From contig NZ_JAIXTC010000023.1 of the NCBI RefSeq assembly GCF_027484365.1, positions 62,001-126,000 on the forward strand: 64,000 nucleotides of DNA, in the 5' to 3' direction. Each line of letters opens with the position of its first letter. The first letter of the stretch is position 1. The translations under genes and the position numbers were made by a program. Source of the stretch: Brevundimonas sp. (GTDB lineage: Bacteria > Pseudomonadota > Alphaproteobacteria > Caulobacterales > Caulobacteraceae). The notes under the pieces are model-generated. The model saw only the letters and a list, made by a program, of their open reading frames with translations, ran no database searches and was not told where the DNA came from. This document shows, piece after piece, positions 1 through 11,019 of this stretch.

Positions 1-1936
1 CCGACGGACCGCCGCCCTGGTTGGCGATGCCGGCGCCGATCCGGGCGCCCGGAATGTCCTTCCAGCTGTCGACCATGGCGCGGGCGAATTCCTGCTGGCT
101 CAGGTCGCGGTCACCCTTGGGCAAAAGGTCGGCATAGAGGTTGGCCTGGTTGACATCCTGGCCGCCGACGGAGGCGTAGACCGAGGTCACTTCCGGCCGC
201 GCGCGCAGGTCATGGGTCAGGCGCTGAACAACGGCGTCGGTCTGGGCCAGGGTCGCGCCCGGCGGCAGTTCGACGGAGAATCCGGCCCGGGCCACGTCGC
301 CCGAGGGCTGGAACTCGAACGGCACCCGGGGCGCGATCAACAGGGATGTGGCGAGGAACAGGGCCGTGCCGATGCCGAAGACCTTCCAGCGATTGTTCAG
401 GCTCCAGCTCAGCGACTTCAGGTAACCGGCCATCCAGAACGGGTCGCGGTCCTCATGCTTGTGGTGTTTGAGCAGGTAGGCGGCCATCAGGGGGGTGAGG
501 GTTCGCGCCACGACGAGGGAGAAGGCCACCGAGACGCAGGCGGCCAGGGCAAAGGCCTTGAAGAACTGGCCGATGATGCCGGGCATGAAGCCGACCGGCG
601 CGAAGACGGCGATGATGGTGGCGGTCGTCGCCACAACGGCCAGACCGATCTCGTCGGCGGCTTCCATCGAGGCGTTGTAGGGCGACTTTCCGTCCCGCAT
701 GTGCCGGACGATGTTCTCGATCTCCACGATGGCGTCATCGACGAGGATGCCGATGGTCAGCGACAGCGCCAGCAGGCTGACCACGTTCAGCGACTGTCCC
801 ATCGGCCCCAGAATGGCGAAGGCAGGGATCAGAGACAGGGGCATGGCCATGGCGGTGATGAAGGTCGCCCGCCAGTCGCGCAGGAAGATGAAGACCACGA
901 TCACGGCGAGAACAGCGCCGAGGAGCAGGGCCTCCAGCGAGGCGATGTAGCTTTCCTCGATCTGTTCGACGCTGGCGGTGACCTGCTGGATCTCGAGCTC
1001 GGGATGATCCTCGTCAATCTTCGCGACGGCCTCGCGGACCTTTTCGGCGATGCGGACTTCCGAGGCGGTGCGGGAGCGCAGGAAGTTGAAGGTGATGGCC
1101 TCCTGGCCGTTGTAGCGGGCGAGACGACGCGGCTCGGACCAGTGGTCCTCAACCGTGCCGAGATCGCCCAGACGCACGGTGCGGCCGCCGCCCAGGGGGA
1201 TCAGGGTCTCGCGCAGTCCCTCGATCGAGGTTGCTGCGCCGAGGGTCCGGATCGAACGCTCCGAACCGGAAATGGTCACGCGTCCGCCCGGCTGGTCGGA
1301 GTTGACGCCGGTCAGGGCCTGGCTGACCGCAGCCGCCGTCAAGCCGTAGGAGGCCAGGCGGTCGGGATCCAGCTCCACGGCGATCTCGCGATCCACGCCG
1401 CCCGAGCGGTTGACCTCGCCGACACCCTTGATGGCCAGGAGGGTTCGGCTGATGTCGTTGTCGACGAACCAACTGATCTCTTCCGGCGTCATGGTCGTGG
1501 AGCGGACGACCCAGGTGATCAGGGCGTCGCCGGTGATGTCGATGCGCTGGACCGCCGGTTCCTGCATGTCCTGCGGCAGGTCGGCGCGCAGGCCGCTCAT
1601 CGCATTGCGCACGTCGTTTGTGGCGCGTTCAGTGTCCGTGCCCAGTTCGAACTCGATGGTCGTGGAGGAGACGCCGTCCATGACCTGGGAGTTGATGTGG
1701 CGCACGCCTGACAGGCCGGCGAGGGAATCCTCGATCAGCCGGGTGACCTGAACCTCCATCTCGCTGGGCGCCGCGCCCGGCCGCGCGGCCGTCACCGACA
1801 CCAGCGGGAAGTCGATGTCCGGGTTGTTGTTGATCCGCATGCTGTTGAAGCTCAGCAGACCGGCAATGGTCAGCAGGGTGAACAGCAGGATGATCGGGAT
1901 CGGATTCTTGATCGACCAGGAGGAGATGTTCTTCAT
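1..1936 (-). CDS. RND efflux permease, HAE1/AcrB family (3' part cut by window edge)
   Basis: Inner-membrane proton-driven drug exporter subunit. About 645 N-terminal residues of a family of roughly 1030 are present; the gene runs off the left end. The N-terminus MKNISSWSIKNPIPIILL forms the first membrane helix, followed by a periplasmic porter region (NNNPDIDFPLVSV onward). The motif GILVDDAIVEIEN matches the TM4 proton-relay aspartate pair of AcrB. The ATG lies 9 bases after the stop of the adaptor gene, so the two are one operon. No outer-membrane channel gene is visible, but it could lie beyond the edge. Substrate cannot be read from sequence. Confidence 0.93.
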   Translation of the reverse strand, partial: MKNISSWSIKNPIPIILLFTLLTIAGLLSFNSMRINNNPDIDFPLVSVTAARPGAAPSEMEVQVTRLIEDSLAGLSGVRHINSQVMDGVSSTTIEFELGTDTERATNDVRNAMSGLRADLPQDMQEPAVQRIDITGDALITWVVRSTTMTPEEISWFVDNDISRTLLAIKGVGEVNRSGGVDREIAVELDPDRLASYGLTAAAVSQALTGVNSDQPGGRVTISGSERSIRTLGAATSIEGLRETLIPLGGGRTVRLGDLGTVEDHWSEPRRLARYNGQEAITFNFLRSRTASEVRIAEKVREAVAKIDEDHPELEIQQVTASVEQIEESYIASLEALLLGAVLAVIVVFIFLRDWRATFITAMAMPLSLIPAFAILGPMGQSLNVVSLLALSLTIGILVDDAIVEIENIVRHMRDGKSPYNASMEAADEIGLAVVATTATIIAVFAPVGFMPGIIGQFFKAFALAACVSVAFSLVVARTLTPLMAAYLLKHHKHEDRDPFWMAGYLKSLSWSLNNRWKVFGIGTALFLATSLLIAPRVPFEFQPSGDVARAGFSVELPPGATLAQTDAVVQRLTHDLRARPEVTSVYASVGGQDVNQANLYADLLPKGDRDLSQQEFARAMVDSWKDIPGARIGAGIANQGGGPS

Positions 1937-1945
1937 GGTCAGGCT

Positions 1946-3088
1946 CTAGCGCGCGGCCGGAGCGGCGGCGACAGGCGCAGCGGGAGCGCCCGCAGCGACG
2001 ACGTTGACCCGGTCCCCGTCGCCGAGGAAGCCGGCCCCGTCGACGACGACCTGGGCTCCGGCGTTCAGCCCCGTGACAGAAGTGCGTTCCGCAGAGCGGG
2101 ACAGCACCGTCACCTGCTGGAAGCGGACGTGGTTGTTGGTCATCAGGACGTACACGCCCGAGCGGTTCTCGCGGTACAGAACGGCCGCCGTCGGCACGGT
2201 GATGGTGGGCTGGGCTCCGACATCGATCTCGGCCTTGGCGAACATACCGGGGCGGAAGCCGGCGCCGCCCGACAGGGCGATGCGGGCGGTGCCGAGCCGG
2301 TTCGCGGCATCGACCTCGGGCGTCACGATGCGGACGCGCCCGGTCGTCTGGCCGACCTGGTCAGAGGAGATGGTCGCTGACTGGCCGGCACGGACAAGGG
2401 CCAGCTCGGTTTCCGGCACCTGGGCGTCGAGTTCGAGGCGTCCGTCACGCACCATGCGGAACATCTCGGTCCCGGCCTGGACGATCTGACCGCGCGTCAC
2501 GCTGCGGCTGATGATGAGGCCGGCGACCGGCGCCCGCAGGGTCGCCTGCGAAAGGCGCGTCTGGGTTTCGGACAGCGACGCGCGGGCCGCCGCCAGATTG
2601 GCGGTCGAGGCGCGCTGGTTGGCGAGGGCCGTATCCAGCGACGCCTGGCTTAGGAAGCCGCGTTCCTTCAGCTCCTGCGAACGGGCGAGGGCGGCTTCAT
2701 CCCGGGCCAGATTGGCTTCGGCGGTCTGGACGCTCGCCTGCTGCTGCCGCAGCTGGGCTCGCAGCAGGGAGTCGTTCAGCTGGACCAGCGGCTGGCCCTG
2801 GCGAACATATGTTCCTTCGTCGACATAGACGGCCGTAGCGACGAGGCCGCCGGTCTCGGCGCCGACCGGCACCTCTTCCCAGGCCGAGACGTTGCCCGAG
2901 GCCGTGATGATGCGCGGAAGGCTGGTCACCGCAGCGGGCGCGACCGTGACCGTCGGCCCGGACGCAGCGGGCGCGTCGGCCTTTTTCTCTTCCCCTCCGC
3001 CTCCGCAGGCGGCGAGCGTGAGGGACAGCCCGAGCACGAGCGCGAGGGTGGAGGATTGGAGCAGGCGGGTCGAGGTCGTGGGGGCCAC
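1946..3088 (-). CDS. RND efflux periplasmic adaptor lipoprotein (MFP/HlyD family)
   Basis: Periplasmic adaptor that bridges the downstream RND permease to an outer-membrane channel. I place the start at GTG 3088, giving 380 residues: this leaves a short N-terminus followed by a hydrophobic stretch and the lipobox LTLAAC, then a Gly/Glu/Lys linker. The frame stays open upstream to 3199, but that extension is Pro/Arg-rich and would bury the signal peptide. Next come a lipoyl-like half (YVDEGTYVRQGQPLVQL), an alpha-helical hairpin rich in Gln/Ala (about residues 120-180), the second lipoyl half and a beta-barrel. It is upstream of, and probably cotranscribed with, the permease. Confidence 0.9.
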   Translation of the reverse strand: MAPTTSTRLLQSSTLALVLGLSLTLAACGGGGEEKKADAPAASGPTVTVAPAAVTSLPRIITASGNVSAWEEVPVGAETGGLVATAVYVDEGTYVRQGQPLVQLNDSLLRAQLRQQQASVQTAEANLARDEAALARSQELKERGFLSQASLDTALANQRASTANLAAARASLSETQTRLSQATLRAPVAGLIISRSVTRGQIVQAGTEMFRMVRDGRLELDAQVPETELALVRAGQSATISSDQVGQTTGRVRIVTPEVDAANRLGTARIALSGGAGFRPGMFAKAEIDVGAQPTITVPTAAVLYRENRSGVYVLMTNNHVRFQQVTVLSRSAERTSVTGLNAGAQVVVDGAGFLGDGDRVNVVAAGAPAAPVAAAPAAR

Positions 3089-3313
3089 GGAGCGATCCTG
3101 TTGTCTGGGCGGGCAGGGGGAGCCGCCGGAAGGCGTCGACCGGCGCCACGGGGCGTCCGGCAAGCGCGGCCTCATACCGCGTTCGAGCGTCGCCTCCAAA
3201 TCTCAAGCGGCGCCATTACTACGATGTAATCCGTGCCGAATGCGGTTGCGGTCCGTCGCCGCACGCCTGCTGCGTTGGCGCTGACGCGCCACCCATGCTA
3301 ACCGCGCCGCACC

Positions 3314-5122
<1,809 letters not shown>

Positions 5123-5152
5123 TAGACGGCAGACGGTTCGTTTGGGCTCCAC

Positions 5153-5794
5153 TCAACCTTTGAGAAGGACGGCCCGAGGATCGTAGAGCGCCTTGTTGCT
5201 CGCGTTGAATTCCAACTTCAGCGTGCAAGTAAGGCCGGACAAGTCGGTGAGCGTGAAGGAGACGGGTGCTCGCCCCTTCACGCCATTGACCTCGATCTGT
5301 TCTAATTCAAATGCCGCGAGCAGATGATGACCCGTTTGGGTCACTTTGAAGGTTTCGGACGGCGAGAAATAGAAACTACGGTTTCCGGACGTCCTGTTCT
5401 TAGCCGAGTAGGTCTTGCACTCGAGATACGCTAGGACACCGTTGTGACAGACCAAAAGGTCCGGATAGCCAGTGGCTTGCTTCTTGCCTCGTGCGTTCAA
5501 GATATCCCTGACTTCAAGACCGGCGCGCTCCAGCTCTTCGGCGAGAGGCTTTTCGATCTTATTTCCCGCCTCATTGGGGCGGCTTGTCACGATAGGCTCG
5601 CGGCGCACCCGAGCTACGCAGGCCTTCATGGCCTGATCGATCCTGTCGAGCAGCGCGAGATGCGCAATGTCGGTCACGTCGAACGGAATGACGTCATGTC
5701 TTGAAATCAGCTTGATAACGTCTGCAAACGGAGCGTCCTTGATTACCGGCTTGGCCAGATCGAGGATGCTCTTCAATCGATTCAAGACCGTCAT
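5153..5794 (-). CDS. Putative PD-(D/E)xK nuclease, candidate type II restriction endonuclease
   Basis: 213 residues. A canonical nuclease core is visible: GYPD (Asp112) followed 13 residues later by ECK (Glu125, Lys127), with an upstream helix containing GNKIEKPLAEEL that could carry the alpha-helical Glu of the fold. The ATG at 5794 has a strong GGAGG 5 bases upstream. It is divergent from the small gene at 5853 and lies within the lepA-tail island with a DNA methyltransferase, which suggests it is the restriction partner. I do not recognise the specific enzyme, and the recognition site cannot be told. A Vsr-type or Holliday-junction nuclease is less likely given the neighbours. Confidence 0.65.
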   Translation of the reverse strand: MTVLNRLKSILDLAKPVIKDAPFADVIKLISRHDVIPFDVTDIAHLALLDRIDQAMKACVARVRREPIVTSRPNEAGNKIEKPLAEELERAGLEVRDILNARGKKQATGYPDLLVCHNGVLAYLECKTYSAKNRTSGNRSFYFSPSETFKVTQTGHHLLAAFELEQIEVNGVKGRAPVSFTLTDLSGLTCTLKLEFNASNKALYDPRAVLLKG

Positions 5795-5852
5795 GCGATC
5801 CTCCGGTAGTGTAGGGAATATGACTCCTATCTTGAGTCGTCAGGGGTCGGCC

Positions 5853-6341
5853 GTGCCACACAAGTTGTTGTTCGAATGGGATCTCGACGCCCTGTCGGCG
5901 TCCATGGGCATCCCTGCGGCGGATGTAGAACTGTATTTCCGGGACGGACGGCGGGTTTCCTTTCTGCTGGAACGGCGGATTCGTGACGCATTCCCGGGCT
6001 GGAAGCTGGCGGCGTCGGAAGGGGCCGGATACGACCTGCTCGACGAGATCGGCGGCAAGTGGGAGGTGCGCTCCATCAGCAAAAGCATCTACTTCTGCCC
6101 TAGCTATATGGTGGGCAGCGGTCGCAAATTTGCTCAGGACGGCTTCTTCGCCAAGCTGGATGCGATCGGCGGCTATATCTGCTCCGATATCACGACCTTC
6201 CCGAAGGTGCCGGTCTACATCGTGCCGGCCGACCTGATCCGAGCGTTGTATCTGGACGGCCAATTGGGACCATCGACCCTGATCAGCCGCGCAAACTTCT
6301 ACAGCAAGGTCGTTCCTGAACTGAACGAGCTACACGACTAG
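5853..6341 (+). CDS. Small island protein, possible second nuclease subunit
   Basis: About 162 residues from GTG 5853, which has AGGGG six bases upstream; ATG 5820 with AGGGA is an alternative that adds 11 residues. I do not recognise the family. The stretch GYDLLDEIGGKWEVRSISKS (Asp61, Glu71, Arg73, Lys77) could be a variant nuclease core with E-x-R in place of E-x-K. The protein looks soluble with no signal peptide. It ends convergently with the methyltransferase, both stops sharing one CTAG. It may be the actual restriction enzyme, a second subunit, or a controller. The function is open. Confidence 0.55.
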   Translation: MPHKLLFEWDLDALSASMGIPAADVELYFRDGRRVSFLLERRIRDAFPGWKLAASEGAGYDLLDEIGGKWEVRSISKSIYFCPSYMVGSGRKFAQDGFFAKLDAIGGYICSDITTFPKVPVYIVPADLIRALYLDGQLGPSTLISRANFYSKVVPELNELHD

Positions 6342-7576
6342 AGCCGTCGCGCGACTACGATCCGGTTCGTGTTCGTTCCCGCGACGTTGTTGCCCACGCC
6401 CCAGCAGTTGGCGGTTTTGGTGAACTCCTGCACGTTCACTACGACGGCGAGCGGTTCGAACGGCAGGCCCGTGATGGCGTCGAGGACGACCTTTTCAAGC
6501 TGCACCTTGCCGTTGCGGACCTCTCCGACTTCGAAGGCGACATGGCCGCCAGGGCGGACGACGCGGGCCAGCTCTGTAAAGGTCGAGCGCACGAACGCCT
6601 GCCAGTCCTCGACCTTCTTGTGCATGGCGATGGCGACGTTGGACATGTCGACGTCCGCAAACCAGCAACGCAGCCAGTTATCCTGGGCATACTGGACCAC
6701 GTCCAGGAAGGGCGGCGACGTGACCACCAGATCGACAGAGGCGGCGCCGATGTCTGGCGTTGCATCGCTGGGGCCGGTGCAGAGCTGGCTTTCCGCAGCC
6801 CGGAACGGTGCGTCGCCCAGCAGAGAGCGTGACTTTTTCAAGATGATGGCCGGAACGGATCGGACCGGTGGCGTCTGATCCCGCTTTGCATTGATCTTCG
6901 TTTGAGCGTCGATCGAGACGGCCTGGTTCGGGGGCAGGGTGTAGACCGAGAAAAATCCGGGGGAGTGGCCTGTCAGGCGGTTGATCGCCACCATCCGAAT
7001 CCAGTCATCCACGGCGTCGAAGGTTCCAGCCGTTTCCCGATCGGCGAACCATTGGCGAAGTGCATGAATCTGCCCCAGGGTCGTGGGGTGGTAGAAGACC
7101 AGCAGGTCCTCGCGCATCGGACCGTGCCAAGCCCAATCAATCTCTCTCAGTCGCCTTTCGACATCCATGTCAGAGGGGGCGTGCAGACGGGGGCGGACAA
7201 GGAAGGCGCTGAGGGGATTGACGTCGTTGCCGACAGGATGGCGTCCCAGGATCGCCGCTTCGATCGGCGTCGTGCCCCGCCCCATAAAGGGGTCATAGAC
7301 GCGATCGCCGCGTCGGGTCAGGCGATCGATGAAGAATGCAGGCAGCTGGGGCTTGAAACAGGCCCGATAGCTAACCTCATGGATTCTGTGCGCCTGTCGT
7401 TGCCGGGCAGTCCAGAATTCGTTGTAGAGAAACGGCACCCCGTTCCAATGTTCGACGATTGTCGGTGCGCCGTTGAAGGTAAAGGCCTTCAATTGTGCGA
7501 CCAAATCCCGACTTGATGCATCTTCTCGCGTCGCCGCCGGCCAAAAATCTGTCTGAAGGGCGAGGGCTGTTTGCAT
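6338..7576 (-). CDS. DNA methyltransferase (amino-methylating, N4-cytosine/N6-adenine class)
   Basis: 412 residues from ATG 7576, preceded by AGGAAG; the frame is open to 7690 but the extra segment is Cys-rich and unlikely. The AdoMet loop DPFMGRGTT is at residues 95-103, and the catalytic motif TSPPF at 286-290. SPPF/SPPY is typical of N4-cytosine enzymes, but target base cannot be proven by eye. The AdoMet motif precedes the catalytic one with about 180 residues between, so the target-recognition region may lie there (alpha-like order). VRPGGHVAFEVGEVR follows as in related enzymes. It is the protective partner of the island nucleases. Confidence 0.85.
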   Translation of the reverse strand: MQTALALQTDFWPAATREDASSRDLVAQLKAFTFNGAPTIVEHWNGVPFLYNEFWTARQRQAHRIHEVSYRACFKPQLPAFFIDRLTRRGDRVYDPFMGRGTTPIEAAILGRHPVGNDVNPLSAFLVRPRLHAPSDMDVERRLREIDWAWHGPMREDLLVFYHPTTLGQIHALRQWFADRETAGTFDAVDDWIRMVAINRLTGHSPGFFSVYTLPPNQAVSIDAQTKINAKRDQTPPVRSVPAIILKKSRSLLGDAPFRAAESQLCTGPSDATPDIGAASVDLVVTSPPFLDVVQYAQDNWLRCWFADVDMSNVAIAMHKKVEDWQAFVRSTFTELARVVRPGGHVAFEVGEVRNGKVQLEKVVLDAITGLPFEPLAVVVNVQEFTKTANCWGVGNNVAGTNTNRIVVARRL

Positions 7577-7725
7577 GGCGAACTTCCTAGCGCGAGTCTG
7601 GCAGGGGCGACAGCGACACCATGAGGAACAAAACGGAAACATGCAAGGGTTGTGAAACGATTTTATTTCCACCCAGGGCCTACTCGTCAAGGCTCCGCTT
7701 CCAGCGTGACCGACGTCTGCAGGCC

Positions 7726-7887
7726 CTGCGCAAGGACGTGACGTCGAAATGCTACGGCGGCGACGCGACCCGCAAGAAGAAGCTGCTGGAGAAGCAGAAG
7801 GCCGGCAAGAAGCGGATGCGTCAGTTCGGCAAGGTCGAGATTCCGCAGGAGGCCTTCATCGCCGCGCTGAAGATGGATGAGGATTGA
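7726..7887 (+). pseudogene. Displaced 3' end of lepA (direct repeat copy 2)
   Basis: Encodes the same last 53 residues as lepA, from LRKDVTSK to KMDED and the stop, with six synonymous base differences from 4961-5122. An open frame beginning at 7621 reads into it through unrelated sequence, but there is no ribosome site, and the 35 extra residues look like noncoding DNA read by chance. Best read as the native lepA tail left behind when the island inserted. The chromosomal sequence then resumes at 7888 towards the histidine kinase. Confidence 0.9.
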
Positions 7888-7975
7888 GGGCTCAGCCCCG
7901 CCTCACCCCGCTGATCGATCGGTGATTCACCGGATGTTCGGGTTCACGCTCTAACCCCGCAGGCGGAGGGCGCGA

Positions 7976-9727
7976 ATGGATCGATTGAAGAGTCTGGGCG
8001 TGTCTCTGTCGGCGACGGCCCATGAGCGCCGCAAACAGGTTCCGGTCCGCATTCTTCTGTCCCTGCTGGTGTCCTGGGCGCTGCACAGCGCCGGACAGGA
8101 CCAGTGGATCGGCGCCTGGCTCGTTGCGGTCGCGGTGATCCAGGGCTTCGAGATTCTGGCCATGGTCCGCTTCCGCCGGCCGGGGGCGAACCCCGGCGCG
8201 GTCGATGTGATCCTGGCCCTGGCCTCGACCCTGGCGATGGCGACCCTGTTCGCCGGCACATCGGTGGCGATCTGGGCGAACGACGGGCGCGGCCTCGAAG
8301 GCTTCGCCATGCTGATCATCGCCGGCGGCCTTCTGACCAATGTGGCCTCGGGCATCGAGGCGCGGTCGATCTTCTTCGTCGGGGCCACCCCCTATTTCGT
8401 CGGCCTGCTGGCGATGCCGGTGATGGCGCTGTTCGGATCGCCGTCCGGCGATCCCGTCCTGACCAGCCTGGCCTCGGTCCTGTTCATCGGGGCCATCCTG
8501 AACGTCTACGGCCGTGTGCACGCGGCCCGGGCCGCCGAGCTCTGCGCCCTCCGGGAGGCCGAGATGCGGGTCGAGCAGGCCCAGGGCGCCATGGCCGACC
8601 GGGCCGCGATGGCGGCCATCATCAGCCACGAACTGCGCACCCCCGTCAGCGCCATCCTCGCCGGGGCCCAGGTGATCCGCGACGACGCGGCCCCCGCCCA
8701 ACGTCAGGAGACCGCCGAGCTGATCGTCGACGCCGGCGCCCTGATGACGCGGATGCTCAACGACCTGCTGGACCATTCGAAGATGGAGGCCGGCGCGATG
8801 TCGCTGGAGAGCCGCGATTTCGACCTGTCCGGCATGATCTCCGACACCGGGCGGTTCTGGCGGGCCCAGGTCGCCGAAAAGGGTCTGGCGCTGCGGGCCG
8901 CGACGCTGGAGCCTGGTCTATGGCTGCGGGGCGACCCCTATCGCCTGCGCCAGATCCTCAACAACCTGATGTCCAATGCGATCAAGTTCACGGCCCGGGG
9001 CGAGATCGCGGTCGAGGTCGCGGTGACGCCCGAGGGCTCCGGCGAGCGCGCGGTCACCATCACCGTCCGCGACCAGGGCGCGGGGATCGCGCCGGAGGCC
9101 ATGGACCGGCTATTCACCCCGTTCGCCCAGGGATCGTCGGAGGTCGCCCGCACCTATGGCGGCACCGGACTGGGGCTGAAGGTGAGCCGCGATCTGGCGC
9201 GACTGATGGGCGGCGACCTGACGGTTCAGAGCACCCCGGGCGAGGGCGCCGCCTTCACCCTGTCGCTCCGTCTGGCGGTCGGCGAGCCGGTGACCGGGGA
9301 CGAGGCGACCACGATTCCGGCCCCGGAGCTGCAGCCGTCGCTGCGGATCCTCGCGGTCGACGACCATGAGATCAACCGGCGCACCCTGGCCCTGGTGCTC
9401 CAGCCCCTGGGCGTGGAACTGGCCACGGCCTCCGACGGCCTGCTGGCCCTGGACCTGCTGGCGCGTCAGGCCTTCGACGTGGTCCTGATGGACGTCAACA
9501 TGCCGGGGATCGACGGCAATGAGACGACGCGACGGCTCCGGGCCTCCGGCGGCCCGAACGCCGCCATCCCCGTCATCGGCTTCAGCGCGTGCACGGAGGC
9601 GGACCAGATCGCGGCCTGCCGCGCGGCGGGCATGACCGACTGGCTGGCCAAGCCGCTGGAGCCGCACAGGCTGTATGACGCCCTGCACCGGGCCGTGGCG
9701 CCGGAGGCGGAGCGGGTGGAGGCGTAG
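7976..9727 (+). CDS. Hybrid membrane histidine kinase with receiver domain
   Basis: 583 residues; ATG preceded by GGAGG. About six N-terminal membrane helices (residues 25-175) and no large periplasmic sensor loop, then a linker helix. The HisKA box ISHELRTP has His218. The ATPase domain shows NNLMSNAIKF (about 329-337), DQGAGIAP and GGTGLGLKVS. A receiver domain (about 456-575) carries DD near 462, phospho-acceptor Asp506 in LMDVNMPG and Lys in LAKPLEP. No HPt domain or separate regulator gene is adjacent, so phosphate probably goes to a phosphotransfer protein elsewhere. The signal is unknown. Confidence 0.93.
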   Translation: MDRLKSLGVSLSATAHERRKQVPVRILLSLLVSWALHSAGQDQWIGAWLVAVAVIQGFEILAMVRFRRPGANPGAVDVILALASTLAMATLFAGTSVAIWANDGRGLEGFAMLIIAGGLLTNVASGIEARSIFFVGATPYFVGLLAMPVMALFGSPSGDPVLTSLASVLFIGAILNVYGRVHAARAAELCALREAEMRVEQAQGAMADRAAMAAIISHELRTPVSAILAGAQVIRDDAAPAQRQETAELIVDAGALMTRMLNDLLDHSKMEAGAMSLESRDFDLSGMISDTGRFWRAQVAEKGLALRAATLEPGLWLRGDPYRLRQILNNLMSNAIKFTARGEIAVEVAVTPEGSGERAVTITVRDQGAGIAPEAMDRLFTPFAQGSSEVARTYGGTGLGLKVSRDLARLMGGDLTVQSTPGEGAAFTLSLRLAVGEPVTGDEATTIPAPELQPSLRILAVDDHEINRRTLALVLQPLGVELATASDGLLALDLLARQAFDVVLMDVNMPGIDGNETTRRLRASGGPNAAIPVIGFSACTEADQIAACRAAGMTDWLAKPLEPHRLYDALHRAVAPEAERVEA

Positions 9728-9819
9728 GGGGGGAGGGGAAGAGGGTGTGGCGTTCCTGACTTGTTCTCCTGGCATTAACCTGGCAGTCTGCGATCCTTGG
9801 TGAACGCGGAGAATCAGCC

Positions 9820-11019
9820 GTGTCGGAGTATGCCAGCATGGTGAAACAGGCGGGCCAGGCAGCAGCCGACAAGGCAGTGCAACTTGGCTATATCGACGGA
9901 CCGGCGAAGCCGGTCGCTGCCCAGCCGAAGCTGAAGCTCGTTCGCGGTGACAAGGACGCCGCTGCAGCAGACTTCACCTTCATCGACCTGTTCGCCGGGA
10001 TCGGCGGACTGCGGCGTGGCTTCGAGTCCATCGGCGGGAAGTGCGTCTTCACGTCCGAGTGGGACAAGTACAGCCAGAAGACCTACGCCGCGAACTTCCC
10101 GGACGACGATCACGAGATCAACGGCGACATCACCAAGGTCGATGTCGAGGACATCCCGGCCCATGACGTGCTGCTGGCCGGCTTCCCGTGTCAGCCGTTT
10201 TCGATCGCCGGCGTGTCCAAGAAGAATGCCCTCGGTCGCGCACACGGTTTTGAAGACAAGACCCAGGGCACCCTGTTTTTCGATGTGGCGCGGATCATCG
10301 CCCATCACCGGCCTTCGGCCTTCCTGCTGGAGAACGTCCGCAACCTGATCGGTCACGACAAGGGCAAGACCTTCCAGACGATCAAGGACGTCCTGACGGA
10401 GGAACTCGGCTACACGATCGACTGGCGCGTGATCGACGGCCGGTCCTGGACGCCGCAGCACCGCGAGCGGATTTTCATCATCGGCTTCCGTGAGGACCAG
10501 GGGTTCCGGTTCGCTGACCTCAAGACCCCGGACGCCGCACCGAAGCTGCGGGACATCCTGCATCCGGGCGACGGGTCGGAGGCGCCGGACCAGAGGTTCA
10601 CCGTCGGAAACTCCGGCCGCGTGTCGGAGAAGTACACACTGACCGACCACCTCTGGAACTATCTCCAGCGGTACAAGGAGAAGCACCAGGCGGCCGGAAA
10701 CGGTTTTGGCTTCGGCCTGGTTGGGCCTGACGATGTCGCGCGGACCCTGTCGGCCCGCTACTACAAGGACGGCTCGGAAATCCTGATCGAACAGGAGGAG
10801 GGCAAGGCGCCGAGACGCCTGACTCCGAGAGAATGCGCCCGGCTGATGGGGTTTGATGAGCCGCAAGGGAATGAGTTCATCATTCCGGTGTCGGACACCC
10901 AGGCCTATCGCCAGTTCGGGAACTCGGTCGTCGTGCCTGCCGTGAAAGCCGTGGCCGAACATATGAAGCCACACCTGTTCCGGGCCCTGGCTGCGCAGCG
11001 TAAGGTGGCGGTTGGCTGA
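9820..11019 (+). CDS. dcm: DNA (cytosine-5) methyltransferase, Dcm-like
   Basis: 399 residues from GTG 9820 (GGAG nine bases upstream). Motif [14 protein letters not shown] is at about 57-68, motif [10 protein letters not shown] holds catalytic Cys124, and [18 protein letters not shown] and the C-terminal [12 protein letters not shown] are all present. A target-recognition region sits between the QHRER and C-terminal motifs. The next gene is vsr, overlapping by 8 bases, and then an MvaI/BcnI-type nuclease. By association the target is probably a CCNGG-type site, but that is inference. It protects the host from the linked nuclease. Confidence 0.95.
   Translation: MSEYASMVKQAGQAAADKAVQLGYIDGPAKPVAAQPKLKLVRGDKDAAAADFTFIDLFAGIGGLRRGFESIGGKCVFTSEWDKYSQKTYAANFPDDDHEINGDITKVDVEDIPAHDVLLAGFPCQPFSIAGVSKKNALGRAHGFEDKTQGTLFFDVARIIAHHRPSAFLLENVRNLIGHDKGKTFQTIKDVLTEELGYTIDWRVIDGRSWTPQHRERIFIIGFREDQGFRFADLKTPDAAPKLRDILHPGDGSEAPDQRFTVGNSGRVSEKYTLTDHLWNYLQRYKEKHQAAGNGFGFGLVGPDDVARTLSARYYKDGSEILIEQEEGKAPRRLTPRECARLMGFDEPQGNEFIIPVSDTQAYRQFGNSVVVPAVKAVAEHMKPHLFRALAAQRKVAVG

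Larger units (their letters stand above)
5123..7725. mobile_element. Small restriction-modification-like island inserted at the lepA 3' end
   Basis: About 2.6 kb between two copies of the lepA tail. It holds two PD-(D/E)xK-like nuclease candidates and one DNA methyltransferase, and is visibly richer in A/T than lepA and the kinase gene on either side. No integrase, transposase or tRNA is present, so the agent of insertion is unknown. The structure fits either site-specific integration into a gene end that restores the gene, or a restriction-modification insertion with a long target duplication. The boundaries are set by the repeats; the mechanism is inference. Confidence 0.75.

Noticed and set aside
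212-1711. A 499-residue plus-strand open frame near the left edge
   Set aside because: Opposite the RND permease, whose translation on the minus strand is convincing.
7621-7887. An 88-residue plus-strand frame ending in KMDED
   Set aside because: Only its last 53 residues match lepA; the front 35 are noise read from the noncoding flank. Kept as a displaced gene end, not as a gene.
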